DNA from: Pseudoclavibacter caeni
GTDB taxonomy: Bacteria > Actinomycetota > Actinomycetes > Actinomycetales > Microbacteriaceae
Reading direction: 5' to 3'
DNA: 64,000 nt
NCBI RefSeq assembly: GCF_008831125.1
Contig: NZ_WBKA01000005.1
Span: 89,442 to 153,441, forward strand
Shown here: one piece after another, positions 11,480 to 19,686 of the stretch
Position numbering within the stretch: the first letter of the stretch is position 1
Layout: each line of letters opens with the position of its first letter
Program-made: the position numbers and the translations under genes
Notes under the pieces: model-generated
Databases searched by the model: none
Told to the model about the DNA's origin: nothing
What the model saw: the letters and a program-made list of their open reading frames with translations, nothing else

Positions 11480-11502
11480 GACATGAGACGCCGTCTCATG
11501 TC
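11480..11502. promoter_or_regulatory. Perfect TetR-type operator palindrome
   Basis: Left arm GACATGAGAC and right arm GTCTCATGTC are exact inverted copies separated by GCC. The palindrome lies 15 bp after the tetR stop codon and 77 bp before the start of the beta-oxidation fusion gene, a good place for a TetR dimer pair to block transcription of the latter. Confidence 0.75.
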
Positions 11503-11579
11503 ACGATGGCGCCATCCGCCGACCGGGGCACACCGTCGTGCCGCGATCGGGATGCCGTGTCAGATCGAAGGAGACGACG

Positions 11580-14500
11580 ATGTCCCAGCCCCAGACCATC
11601 CCACAGCCGCAGCCTCAGCAGACGACGCAGGCGCCGGAGTCTCAGACACCGCCCCAGCCGGGACCCCGGCCCGGGGCCGAGGCCGCCCCGGCCCTCGCGT
11701 TCGAGACGACCGTCGTCGAGCATCGCGGCCACCGGATCGCCCGCGTGCTGCTGCGCCCGGCATCCGGCCTCGTCGTCTGGTCGCCGGAGGCGCTCGCCGC
11801 GCTGGCCGACTGGACGCGCGACGTCGACACGAGCGGCGTCGACGCCATCGCGTTCGCCGCGGCCGGTCGAGTGTTCGGCGCCGGGGCGGATCTCTCCGGC
11901 TTCCGCGACATCGCCGAACGGGACGCCGCCCGCGAGGCCGCGGCGGCCGGGTACCGGGCGCTCGCCGGGGTGAGCGCGCTGCCCGTGCCGACCTTCGCCC
12001 TGATCGGCGGGGCGGCCCTCGGCGGCGGCCTCGAGTTCGCGCTGCGCTGCGACCGGCGCATCGCCCGGGCGGACGTCGAGGGGCTCGGCCTGCCCGAGGT
12101 CGGGCTCGGCCTGGTGCCCGGCTGGGGCGGCATCCCCGCGGCGGTCGCGGTGATCGGCCCTGAGGCCACCGGCCGGCTCGCCGTCCTCGACGCGCTCTCC
12201 GGACGCGGCGTCGACGCGACCACGGCACGGACGATCGGCCTGGTCGACGACCTGGTCGACGACCTCGACGGCGTCGAGACGCTCGACCGCATCGTCGACG
12301 CGCTCGAGGCCGCCCCGGTGCGCCTGGAGCCCGAGGGCGCCGGCGAGGCGTGGACGCCGGACGCGCTGCTCGCCCGCGTGCGCCGGCGCATCCCCACGCC
12401 CCCGCCCGCGGTGGATCGGGCCGTGGCTCTCATCGCGCAGGCCGCCCGTCACCCCGACCCGGCGTTCCGGTCGGCGCAGGCCCGCATCGCGCAGGCCGGA
12501 ACGCCCCAGCCGCTCGAGGCCGAGACGATCGACGCGTTCGTCGACCTGCTCATGACCGACGAGAGCCGGGCGGCCATTCACGCGTTCTTCGCCCTGCAGC
12601 AGGCCCGCCGGCGGGCGCGCCCTTCCGGGGCGCAGCGGCGCGTCGACGCCGTCGGCGTGATGGGCGGCGGCCTCATGGCCACGCAGCTGGCGGTGCTGTT
12701 CGCGACCCGGCTCGAGGTGCCGGTGCGCGTCGTCGAGCTCGACGCCGACCGGGTCGAGCAGGCCCGCGCGCGGATCGCGGGGCTCCTCGACCGGGCCGAG
12801 GCACACGGCGACCTCGACGCCGCCGCCCGGGAGCGGATCGCAGGGCTGCTGACCGTGCACGCCGACGTCACCGCCGTTCACGGCGCCGACGTGGTCATCG
12901 AGGCCGTCTACGAGGATCTCGACGTCAAGCGCGCCATGTGGGCCGAGGTGGAGCCGCACGTCGCCGACGACGCGCTGCTGCTGACGAACACGTCCTCGCT
13001 GCCGGTCGCCGCGCAGGGCACCGCGCTGCAGCACCCCGAGCGGCTGATCGGCTTCCACTTCTTCAACCCGGTGGCGGTGCTGCCGCTCGTCGAGCTCATC
13101 GTGCCGGAGACCGCCGACCGCGGCCTGGCCGACACCGCCCTGGAGCTCGGCCGCCGACTCGGCAAGGCGATCGTGCGCACCGGAGACCGGCCGGGCTTCC
13201 TGGTCAACCGGCTGCTCAGCCGCCTGTTCGCCGAGGCACTCGAGCTCGTCGACGCGGGCTGGGACCCCCTGCTCGTCGACCGCTGCCTCGTGCGCGACGG
13301 CCTGCCGATGACCATGTTCACCCTGCTCGACCACATCGGCCACCCCGTGCAGCTGCACGTGCTGGAGACGCTGCACGAGGTGTGGCCGGAACGGTTCCCC
13401 GTGAGCACGAGCCTGCGCCTGCTCGTCGAGCGCACACCGGCCGGGTCGCGCTCCCGCTGGCTGGACGACTCCGGCCGACTGACCGCGGCGGCGCGCGACG
13501 CGATCGCGGTCGCCGTCGCCGAACGGCCCGCCCACGACCCCGCCTGCGACACCGCCGAGGCGGCCCGGCTGCACATCCTGCGCGGCGTCGCCGACGAGGC
13601 GGCGCTGATGCTCGCCGACGGCACCGTCACCGAGCCGGGCGACATCGACGCGGCGATGATCCTCGGGGCGAACCATCCCCGACACAACGGCGGCCTGCTG
13701 CCCCTGCTCGACCGCTCCGGGGCGAGCCGCCGCGCGCCGCGCGGGCGAGAGCTGCTGCCCGACGGCGAGGCGAACGTCCCCGGCGATCGGCACGACGACC
13801 TGCCGGCGCTGGCGGCCTACGACGTGCTGCGCCCACTCGACCTCGACTTCTACGGGGTGTTCGACGACGTGCCGGCGGAGGACCGTTCCTGGCACGAGCG
13901 GGCCCGCCGCTTCACAGACTCGATCGCCGACGAGGTCGACACCGCCTGGGACCATGCGGAGTACCCGCTCGTCTGGGCCCGCCGGCTCGGCGCGCTCGAC
14001 CTGCTCACCGACGGGGTGACCGGCCCGGGGCTCACTCCGATGTCGCCGCTGGCGGCCGGGCTCGTCGGCATGGAGATGCACCGCTGCGACGGGTCGGTCG
14101 GCACGGTCGTCGCCGTGCAGGGCGGGCTGGCCCTGCGCTCGATCGCGATGTTCGGCAGCCCGGAGCAGCAGCGCGAGTGGCTCGTCCCCCTCGCCCGCGG
14201 CGAGCGGCTAGGCGCGTTCGCGCTGACCGAGCCCGAGCACGGCTCCGACGCGGTCGCGCTGACCACGACCGCCCGCCGCGACGGCGATGGCTGGGTGATC
14301 ACCGGCCGCAAGAAGTGGATCGGCAATGGCTCGGTCGGCGACGTGACCGTCACCTGGGCCCGCGACGAGGAGGGCCGCGTGCGCGGGTTCCTCGTGCCGC
14401 AGACCGCGCCGGGCTACATCGCCGAGACGATCCGCGGCAAGGGGTCGCTGCGGTCGATCCATCAGGCGCTCATCACCTACGACCACGTGCGCCTGCCCGC

Positions 14501-14996
14501 CGACGCGGTGCTGCCCGGGGCCCGGTCGTTCAAGGACACGGCGCGCGTGCTCGCCGCGACCCGGCTCGGCATCGCCTGGGCTGCGGTCGGCCACGCGCAG
14601 GCGGTCACGGAGATCGCCGTGCAGTACGCCCGGCAGCGCCACCAGTTCGGTCGGGCGATCGGCGACACACAGCTCGTCCAGGAACGCCTGGCCGAGATGC
14701 TGTCGATCCTCACCAGCCTGCAGCTGCACGTGCGCACACTCGCCGAGCGGGACGCGGCGGGCACGATGCGCCCCGAGCAGGCGTCGCTGGCGAAGGTGAC
14801 CGCCACACGCGGGGCCCGGCGGATCGCCCAGCTGGGCCGGGACATGCTCGGCGGAAACGGCATCCTGCTCGAGTACGGGGTGATGCGGCACTTCGCCGAC
14901 ATCGAGGCACTGCACACCTACGAGGGTACCGAGAGCGTCCAGTCGCTCATCGTCGGCCGCGACCTCACCGGGCACAGCGCCTTCAGCGGACACTGA
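11580..14996 (+). CDS. Fused FadB-type enoyl-CoA hydratase/3-hydroxyacyl-CoA dehydrogenase and acyl-CoA dehydrogenase
   Basis: A 1138-residue polypeptide with three catalytic modules for consecutive beta-oxidation steps. After a Gln/Pro-rich leader, a crotonase domain (about 40-300) keeps the oxyanion segment FGAGADL and both catalytic glutamates (E152 in GGGLEFAL, E173 in LPEVGL). The NAD-binding hydroxyacyl dehydrogenase domain starts near 355 (GVMGGGLMA) with catalytic H493 in GFHFFNP; two C-terminal helical repeats follow to about 720. From about 750 comes a complete acyl-CoA dehydrogenase of glutaryl-CoA dehydrogenase-like type (FALTEPEHGSD, ARQRHQFGR) with the catalytic glutamate at E1115 in TYEGTES. 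The frame is continuous. The start has GAAGGAG upstream. FadB alone is about 700 residues and acyl-CoA dehydrogenases about 390, so the length is a sum of two full proteins. Thiolase is absent from the fusion but encoded 2 kb away. Chain-length preference is unknown. Confidence 0.9.
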   Translation: MSQPQTIPQPQPQQTTQAPESQTPPQPGPRPGAEAAPALAFETTVVEHRGHRIARVLLRPASGLVVWSPEALAALADWTRDVDTSGVDAIAFAAAGRVFGAGADLSGFRDIAERDAAREAAAAGYRALAGVSALPVPTFALIGGAALGGGLEFALRCDRRIARADVEGLGLPEVGLGLVPGWGGIPAAVAVIGPEATGRLAVLDALSGRGVDATTARTIGLVDDLVDDLDGVETLDRIVDALEAAPVRLEPEGAGEAWTPDALLARVRRRIPTPPPAVDRAVALIAQAARHPDPAFRSAQARIAQAGTPQPLEAETIDAFVDLLMTDESRAAIHAFFALQQARRRARPSGAQRRVDAVGVMGGGLMATQLAVLFATRLEVPVRVVELDADRVEQARARIAGLLDRAEAHGDLDAAARERIAGLLTVHADVTAVHGADVVIEAVYEDLDVKRAMWAEVEPHVADDALLLTNTSSLPVAAQGTALQHPERLIGFHFFNPVAVLPLVELIVPETADRGLADTALELGRRLGKAIVRTGDRPGFLVNRLLSRLFAEALELVDAGWDPLLVDRCLVRDGLPMTMFTLLDHIGHPVQLHVLETLHEVWPERFPVSTSLRLLVERTPAGSRSRWLDDSGRLTAAARDAIAVAVAERPAHDPACDTAEAARLHILRGVADEAALMLADGTVTEPGDIDAAMILGANHPRHNGGLLPLLDRSGASRRAPRGRELLPDGEANVPGDRHDDLPALAAYDVLRPLDLDFYGVFDDVPAEDRSWHERARRFTDSIADEVDTAWDHAEYPLVWARRLGALDLLTDGVTGPGLTPMSPLAAGLVGMEMHRCDGSVGTVVAVQGGLALRSIAMFGSPEQQREWLVPLARGERLGAFALTEPEHGSDAVALTTTARRDGDGWVITGRKKWIGNGSVGDVTVTWARDEEGRVRGFLVPQTAPGYIAETIRGKGSLRSIHQALITYDHVRLPADAVLPGARSFKDTARVLAATRLGIAWAAVGHAQAVTEIAVQYARQRHQFGRAIGDTQLVQERLAEMLSILTSLQLHVRTLAERDAAGTMRPEQASLAKVTATRGARRIAQLGRDMLGGNGILLEYGVMRHFADIEALHTYEGTESVQSLIVGRDLTGHSAFSGH

Positions 14997-15037
14997 GCAC
15001 GGCAGGAGGTGGCGAGGCCCTGAACGAGGGCGACCGC

Positions 15038-15083
15038 CGGCCTGAACCGGATCGGGACCGAGACACCGACCCGGTTCAGGCCG
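15038..15083. terminator. Bidirectional terminator hairpin
   Basis: A perfect 13-bp stem (CGGCCTGAACCGG and CCGGTTCAGGCCG) with a 20-nt loop lies in the 98-bp gap between convergent genes, 41 bp after the fusion stop codon and 11 bp before the end of the opposite gene. Confidence 0.75.
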
Positions 15084-15094
15084 CGGGGCGATGG

Positions 15095-16780
15095 TCAGCG
15101 GCCTCCGCCACCGCCACCTCCGCCTCCGCCACCGGCTGACCCTCCACCGCCGGCACCGCCAGAGAAGCTGCCACCCGAGGAGGGGGCGGTCGCAGCTGAG
15201 TCGGCAGCCCCGGCGAGCCCGTGCACCATCCCGGCGAGCGTGCCGGCCCGCACGACGACGTCGCCGTCGAGCCAGGTCGGGGCCGTCCCCGAGGCCACGT
15301 AGGCGCGCTCGAGCGCATGCCCCCACGACTCCTCCACGCCCCACAGCACTGCCCAAGGCAACAGCCGCTCGGTGATCCGGACGACGGACTCGGGCGCGCC
15401 GGCGTCCGCGTCCTCCCGCTCAGCGCCGGTGACGCTCTGCAGCATTCGCAGCCGGTCGGCCTCGGCGAGCGCCATGTACATGCGCAGCCCCTCGATGTGC
15501 TCGCGTGCGAGGGAGCCAGCGCGGGTGAGTGACTGCGGCGGGCGCACGGTCAGCGTGCAGAGGACGACGGCGACGATGGAGACCACCCCGGCGGCGAACA
15601 GCCAGCCGGAGACCGTGCTGATGCGGGTGGACACGAGGCCGACGACCGCGACGGCGGCCGCCGAGAGTGCCCAGGCACCGAGACGCAGGGCAGGGGTGAG
15701 CCGGCGTTCTGACCGAGCCCGAAGCCCGTCGGCTATGGCGCGGTGGCGGGCGTCACCGACCACTCTGGCCACCCGTCCGGCCCGTTCCTCACTCGGCCCG
15801 TCGAACCACACGACGCGTCCCGGGGACGGTGCCCCCTCACCCACAACGGCGGCGAGGGCGAGCCGGTCGGGCGGGCTCGCCGCATCGGGCAGACCGACCA
15901 CGCGCACGCCGCGGCGCACCCGTTCGCGACCGAGGAGTCCACGGTCGCGACGTTCGACGACACGAACGACGCCGCGCACGGCAAGTTCCAGCACCGCGGC
16001 CGGAAACCATCGACCGGAGCGCTCGAGGAGGTCAGCGCCCTCGGCGAGATCGACCCTCTGGGGCGGTGTGCACTCGGGGACGATGACCTCGCGCCCGGGC
16101 ACGTCGCCCCAGCGGCGGCGGCGCTGCCCCCACAGCCCGACGGCCGCGAACAAGGCGGCGGCGGCCGCACCGAGGGGCAGCCAGGTGGCCCACCAGGTGC
16201 GAGCCGGGGCAGTGGGGACGGTGAATGTTCCGGGGGCGAACCCCACGGCGACGGTCATCGTCTGCCCGGCGCCAAGCGCGCCGTCGCTGACGGCCTGCCA
16301 GGTCACGCCGTCATCCGCCGCATCCGATGTGATGCGGTTGATCGGGCACCGACCGGTGTCGCCCTCGGCACCCCGGTAACAGGCGGACTCGCCGTTCGCG
16401 GCGGCGGCGAGGCCTGCGGGCACGTGCACAGTCGCGGTCACGGCGTCGAAGCGCTGGGCCCAGTCGGTGCCGTTGACGTCCCAGTAGAACTCGTCGGCAT
16501 CGGTGTCGCTGAAGTGGCGCACGAGATTGACCAGGTCGTAGACGATCACGTAGGTCTGCACGCCGCGCACGCAGCGGTCGTCGCCGATGGAGACGACGAG
16601 CTCCCCGCCCTCCTCGTCGGTCGTGTACGGCACGGCCGCCCCCGTGGCGTCGGTGTCGGCGCGCGCGGGCAGCGACGTGTCGATCATCGCGAGCGCCATG
16701 AGCGCGGCGAGAAGCGCGAGCGCGGCGATCCGGGCGGCGGGGGATGTTCGGATCGGGGCGCTGCGGCAGGCCGGGGTCAT
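15095..16780 (-). CDS. DUF2207 membrane protein with shortened N-terminal domain
   Basis: A 561-residue predicted membrane protein. A signal peptide or first helix spans about residues 18-42 and ends in PARAD. An extracellular domain with DUF2207 features follows (YVIVYDLVNLVRHF, DEFYWDVNGTDW), then a transmembrane helix (WWATWLPLGAAAAALFAAVG), a cytosolic region, two more helices and a tail of almost pure glycine (GGAGGGGSAGGGG). Typical DUF2207 proteins have roughly 100 further residues between the signal peptide and the YVI segment; here they are missing. ATG at 16780 has a TACCAT hexamer 6 nt upstream, and the thiolase gene ends only 150 bp behind it, so the short form looks genuine. Function unknown. 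Confidence 0.8.
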   Translation of the reverse strand: MTPACRSAPIRTSPAARIAALALLAALMALAMIDTSLPARADTDATGAAVPYTTDEEGGELVVSIGDDRCVRGVQTYVIVYDLVNLVRHFSDTDADEFYWDVNGTDWAQRFDAVTATVHVPAGLAAAANGESACYRGAEGDTGRCPINRITSDAADDGVTWQAVSDGALGAGQTMTVAVGFAPGTFTVPTAPARTWWATWLPLGAAAAALFAAVGLWGQRRRRWGDVPGREVIVPECTPPQRVDLAEGADLLERSGRWFPAAVLELAVRGVVRVVERRDRGLLGRERVRRGVRVVGLPDAASPPDRLALAAVVGEGAPSPGRVVWFDGPSEERAGRVARVVGDARHRAIADGLRARSERRLTPALRLGAWALSAAAVAVVGLVSTRISTVSGWLFAAGVVSIVAVVLCTLTVRPPQSLTRAGSLAREHIEGLRMYMALAEADRLRMLQSVTGAEREDADAGAPESVVRITERLLPWAVLWGVEESWGHALERAYVASGTAPTWLDGDVVVRAGTLAGMVHGLAGAADSAATAPSSGGSFSGGAGGGGSAGGGGGGGGGGGR

Positions 16781-16786
16781 GCGGTC

Positions 16787-16792
16787 ATGGTA
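16787..16792 (-). promoter_or_regulatory. -10 hexamer of leaderless DUF2207 gene
   Basis: TACCAT (minus strand) lies 6 nt before the ATG. It supports the downstream start and hence the short N-terminus. Confidence 0.45.
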
Positions 16793-16881
16793 CTGGGCCA
16801 CGGGGGACGGACCGTCTGGAACGGACCCCCCCGGGACGGACCCCACCCGGGCAGACGGCTGGAGCGGTCAACGGGGCCGGA

Positions 16882-16929
16882 CCGTCGGGCGAGGCCGGGA
16901 TCGTGTCCGCAGCCGGCCCGGCCCGACGG
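16882..16929. terminator. Terminator of the CoA-transferase/thiolase operon
   Basis: Arms CCGTCGGGC and GCCCGACGG are exact complements around a 30-nt loop containing an inner GGCCGG/CCGGCC pairing. The stem starts 1 bp after the thiolase stop codon. Confidence 0.6.
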
Positions 16930-16930
16930 C

Positions 16931-18127
16931 TCAGGCGCGCTCGAGCACGCTGGCGTAGTTCGATACCGCGGTGCCGCCCATGTTGACCACCCCGGCGACG
17001 TCAGCGGTCGGCAGCTGCATCTCGCCGGCCGTGCCGGTCAGCTGCATCGCGCAGAGCACATGCTGCGACACACCGGTGGCTCCCACCGGGTGCCCCTTCG
17101 CCTTCAGCCCGCCGCTGACGTTGACGGGCAGCCGGCCGTCGCGTTCGACGGTGCCGTCGTCGAGCAGCCGCGCGCCCTGCCCCGGCTCGGCCAGGCCGAT
17201 CGACTCGTAGATGACGAGCTCGGCGATCGTGAAGCAGTCGTGCACCTCGAGCAGGCTGAAGTCGTCGAGGGTGCGGCCGGTGCGTTCGAGCGCGCGCTGC
17301 CAGGCTTCGCGCACACCGCCGAACAGGGTCAGGTCGCGCCGGTCGAGCGGCAGCCAGTCATTGGCCTGCTCGATCGCCCGCAGGTGCACGGCGCCGTGCC
17401 CGGTGTGCGGGGCGCGGTCGCGGCGGGTGAGGACGAGGGCGGCGGCCCCGTCGGAGACCGGCGAGCAGTCGGTGCGCTTCAGGCGGCCGAACACGGTGGG
17501 GTTGCGGTCGGAGACCGTCTCGCAGAAGGCCACGTCGAACGGCTTGTGCAGCTGTGCGTAGGGGTTGCGCATCCCGTTGGCGTGGTTCTTCGCGGCGATC
17601 TGCGCCATCGTGTGGGCGGGGTCGCCGTACCGGTCGGCGTAGGCGTCCGCGACGGCCGAGAACATCTCGGCGAACCCGCCGCGGGAGTCGGTGCCGGCCA
17701 GCTCGTAGGAGGCGCCGAGCAGTGCCCGGCCGACCTGCTCGGGGCTCGCCTGGGTCATCTTCTCGACGCCGATGACGAGCACCCGGTCAGCGTCGCCGCT
17801 GCGCACGGCGCGCACCCCGGTGCGTACGGCAGCGGCGCCGGAGGAGCAGGCGTTCTCGACCCGGGTCGCGGGCCGATACAGCAGCGCCTCGTCGATCTGC
17901 AGGGCGAGCGACGACGGGAACGCGAGCGGGACGAGCCCCGCGTTGTAGGTGCCGATGACGACCTCGTCGATGTCACCGGGCTCGAGGCCGGCGTCGGCGA
18001 TCGCCTGCCCGCCGATGCGGGTGATGAGGCTCTCCAGCGTCTCGTCGGGCAGCTTCCCGAAGCGGGAGTGGGCCCAGCCGGCGATCAGGACGTCGTCGGG
18101 GCGGGGATCGGTGCGGGTGGCGGTCAT
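16931..18127 (-). CDS. Thiolase / acetyl-CoA acetyltransferase (SCP2-type)
   Basis: A 398-residue thiolase-superfamily enzyme for cleavage or condensation of 3-ketoacyl-CoA. The acyl-accepting cysteine is C94 in ENACSSGA, and the HDCF and GHPVGATG motifs near the C-terminus are present. The classical terminal CxG cysteine of degradative thiolases is replaced by NMGG, as in the SCPx/thiolase-like branch, where the HDCF cysteine takes over. Its start overlaps the CoA-transferase beta gene by 4 bp (ATGA), indicating translational coupling. It is therefore the third gene of a CoA-transferase operon. It may supply the thiolytic step missing from the nearby beta-oxidation fusion (inference). Confidence 0.88.
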   Translation of the reverse strand: MTATRTDPRPDDVLIAGWAHSRFGKLPDETLESLITRIGGQAIADAGLEPGDIDEVVIGTYNAGLVPLAFPSSLALQIDEALLYRPATRVENACSSGAAAVRTGVRAVRSGDADRVLVIGVEKMTQASPEQVGRALLGASYELAGTDSRGGFAEMFSAVADAYADRYGDPAHTMAQIAAKNHANGMRNPYAQLHKPFDVAFCETVSDRNPTVFGRLKRTDCSPVSDGAAALVLTRRDRAPHTGHGAVHLRAIEQANDWLPLDRRDLTLFGGVREAWQRALERTGRTLDDFSLLEVHDCFTIAELVIYESIGLAEPGQGARLLDDGTVERDGRLPVNVSGGLKAKGHPVGATGVSQHVLCAMQLTGTAGEMQLPTADVAGVVNMGGTAVSNYASVLERA

Positions 18128-18801
18128 GCGTGGGTCTCCTCGGTCTCGGGCTGGATGATGTGCAGGTCGTCGGGGACGACGAGCGGCGCGTCGGTGCGCC
18201 GACGGATCTCGTCGACGGTGACGTCGGCGGGGTGGCCGACCAGGCGCAGCCCCTCCGGTGTGACGTCGATGACGGCGATGTCGGTGATGATCCGGTCGAC
18301 GGCACCGGCGCCGGTGAGCGGCAGGTCGCAGCGACGACGGATCTTGGGCGTGCCGTCCTTGGCAGTGTGGTCAGTGAGCACGATCACCCGTCGGGTGCCC
18401 GCGACGAGGTCCATGGCCCCGCCCGGCCCCTTCACCTTGCGCCCGGGGATCGCCCAGTTGGCGAGGTCGCCGCGCTCGGAGACCTGCATCGCCCCGAGCA
18501 CGGCGATGTCGATGCGACCGCCGCGGATCATCCCGAACGACAGCGCCGAGTCGAAAAAGCTCGCGCCGGGGGCGACGGTGACGGTCTGCTTGCCGGCGTT
18601 GATCACATCCGGGTCCTCCTCCCCCTCCCAGGGGAAGGCGCCGACGCCGAGGATGCCGTTCTCGGAGTGCAGGGTCACGTGCACTCCCTCGGGCACGTGG
18701 TTGGCCACCAGCGTGGGGATGCCGATGCCGAGGTTGACGTAGTCGCCGTCGTGCAGCTCGCGGGCCGCCAGCCAGGCCATCTGGTCTCGTGTCCAGCTCA
18801 T
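18124..18801 (-). CDS. scoB: 3-oxoacid CoA-transferase, beta subunit
   Basis: A 225-residue subunit B of a family I CoA-transferase, carrying the active-site glutamate E47 in HSENGILG, which forms the covalent CoA thioester. Other family features are [14 protein letters not shown] near residue 22 and the GGAMDL segment. It is 14 bp behind the alpha subunit and overlaps the thiolase start. The substrate may be acetoacetate, 3-oxoadipate or another 3-oxoacid. The accompanying thiolase is not of the PcaF type, which makes acetoacetate or another 3-oxoacid more likely than 3-oxoadipate. The symbol is provisional. Confidence 0.88.
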   Translation of the reverse strand: MSWTRDQMAWLAARELHDGDYVNLGIGIPTLVANHVPEGVHVTLHSENGILGVGAFPWEGEEDPDVINAGKQTVTVAPGASFFDSALSFGMIRGGRIDIAVLGAMQVSERGDLANWAIPGRKVKGPGGAMDLVAGTRRVIVLTDHTAKDGTPKIRRRCDLPLTGAGAVDRIITDIAVIDVTPEGLRLVGHPADVTVDEIRRRTDAPLVVPDDLHIIQPETEETHA

Positions 18802-18815
18802 GGTTCACTCCTCTC

Positions 18816-19532
18816 TCAGGCCGCCACGTCGCGGGCGGGACGCGGGCGCACGGTGCGCCGCTCGATTGGCCGCTCCCGGTGCGCGGCCGAGACGACGGAC
18901 TCGACGAAGATGCCGGGCGTCTCGATGCGGTCTGGCTCGAGCGCGTCAGGCTCGATGCGCTCGGCCTCGACGACGGTGTGGTCGGCGGCCTGGGCGACGA
19001 GCGGGTTGAAGTTGCGGGCCGCGGCCCGGTAGGCGAGGTTGCCGAACCGGTCGGCCCGGTGAGCGTGGACGAGGCCGAGATCGGCGTGCAGCGCCGTCTC
19101 GAGCAGATGCGGCACCCCGTCGAAGTCACGCACCTCGTGGTCGCGGGCGACGTCGGTGCCGACACCGGTGGGCGTGTAGAAGGCGGGGATGCCGGCCCCC
19201 GCGGCGCGCAGCCGCTCGGCGAGCGTGCCCTGCGGCACGAACACGACCTCGACCTCGCCGGCGATCATCTGCCGGGCGAACTCGTCGTTCTCCCCCGCGT
19301 ACGAGCAGTGCACGCGGGCGACCTGGTGGCTGTCGAGCAGCAGGCCGAGCCCGACGCCGTCGAGCCCCATGTTGTTGGAGATGATGGTCAGCTCCCGCAC
19401 CCCCGAGTCGCGCACTGCCTCGATGAGCTCGAGCGGCGAGCCGCAGATGCCGAACCCGCCCACGGCGATCGTCATCCCGTCATGCAGCAGCGGTTCGAGC
19501 GCCTGGCGCGCCGCCGTGATCCGCTTGATCAT
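18816..19532 (-). CDS. scoA: 3-oxoacid CoA-transferase, alpha subunit
   Basis: A 238-residue subunit A of a family I CoA-transferase, with the glycine-rich CoA-binding segment GGFGICGSP near residue 26 and NMGLDGVGLG near 54. The last 30 residues are an Arg/Pro/Glu-rich extension. It is the first gene of a three-gene operon with the beta subunit and a thiolase. GAGGAGG stands before the ATG. An IclR regulator is transcribed away from it, and the shared 154-bp gap is full of GGAC/GTCC boxes, so IclR control is likely. The symbol is provisional. Confidence 0.88.
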   Translation of the reverse strand: MIKRITAARQALEPLLHDGMTIAVGGFGICGSPLELIEAVRDSGVRELTIISNNMGLDGVGLGLLLDSHQVARVHCSYAGENDEFARQMIAGEVEVVFVPQGTLAERLRAAGAGIPAFYTPTGVGTDVARDHEVRDFDGVPHLLETALHADLGLVHAHRADRFGNLAYRAAARNFNPLVAQAADHTVVEAERIEPDALEPDRIETPGIFVESVVSAAHRERPIERRTVRPRPARDVAA

Positions 19533-19684
19533 GTGGACCTCCTCATCCCTGGACCAGTGCGGACCCCATTGTCCACATGCCGGTCATCGACTCTCATCGA
19601 CTGCCCCGAGCGTAAAGACGGCCGGGCGCGCCGGCAAATGATATACACGCCCCGATGGACACCAGTCATGTCCGTATAGTGGAC
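19531..19684. promoter_or_regulatory. Divergent promoter with GGAC/GTCC boxes (candidate IclR operators)
   Basis: Between the CoA-transferase operon and iclR there are repeated GGAC/GTCC boxes: ATGTGGAC at 19531-19538 pairs with GTCCACAT at 19571-19578; GGACA at 19657-19661 pairs with TGTCC at 19669-19673 over a 7-nt spacer; GTCC at 19670 and GGAC at 19681 bracket the -10 hexamer. The last two would place a repressor on the regulator's own promoter. Confidence 0.55.
19675..19680 (+). promoter_or_regulatory. -10 hexamer of leaderless iclR-type gene
   Basis: TATAGT lies 6 nt before the GTG start codon; no Shine-Dalgarno sequence fits in between. Confidence 0.6.
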
Positions 19685-19686
19685 CC

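Noticed and set aside
11540..11579. Longer start for the beta-oxidation fusion
   Set aside because: The upstream codons contain the GAAGGAG ribosome site itself and show no homology.
15743..18742. Open frame of 999 codons on the plus strand
   Set aside because: Antisense to DUF2207, thiolase and CoA-transferase genes; composition is that of a GC-rich shadow.
16931..19532. Assignment as the beta-ketoadipate genes pcaF, pcaI and pcaJ
   Set aside because: The thiolase has HDCF and ends in NMGG like the SCP2-type branch instead of the PcaF pattern, and no other aromatic-pathway gene is near.
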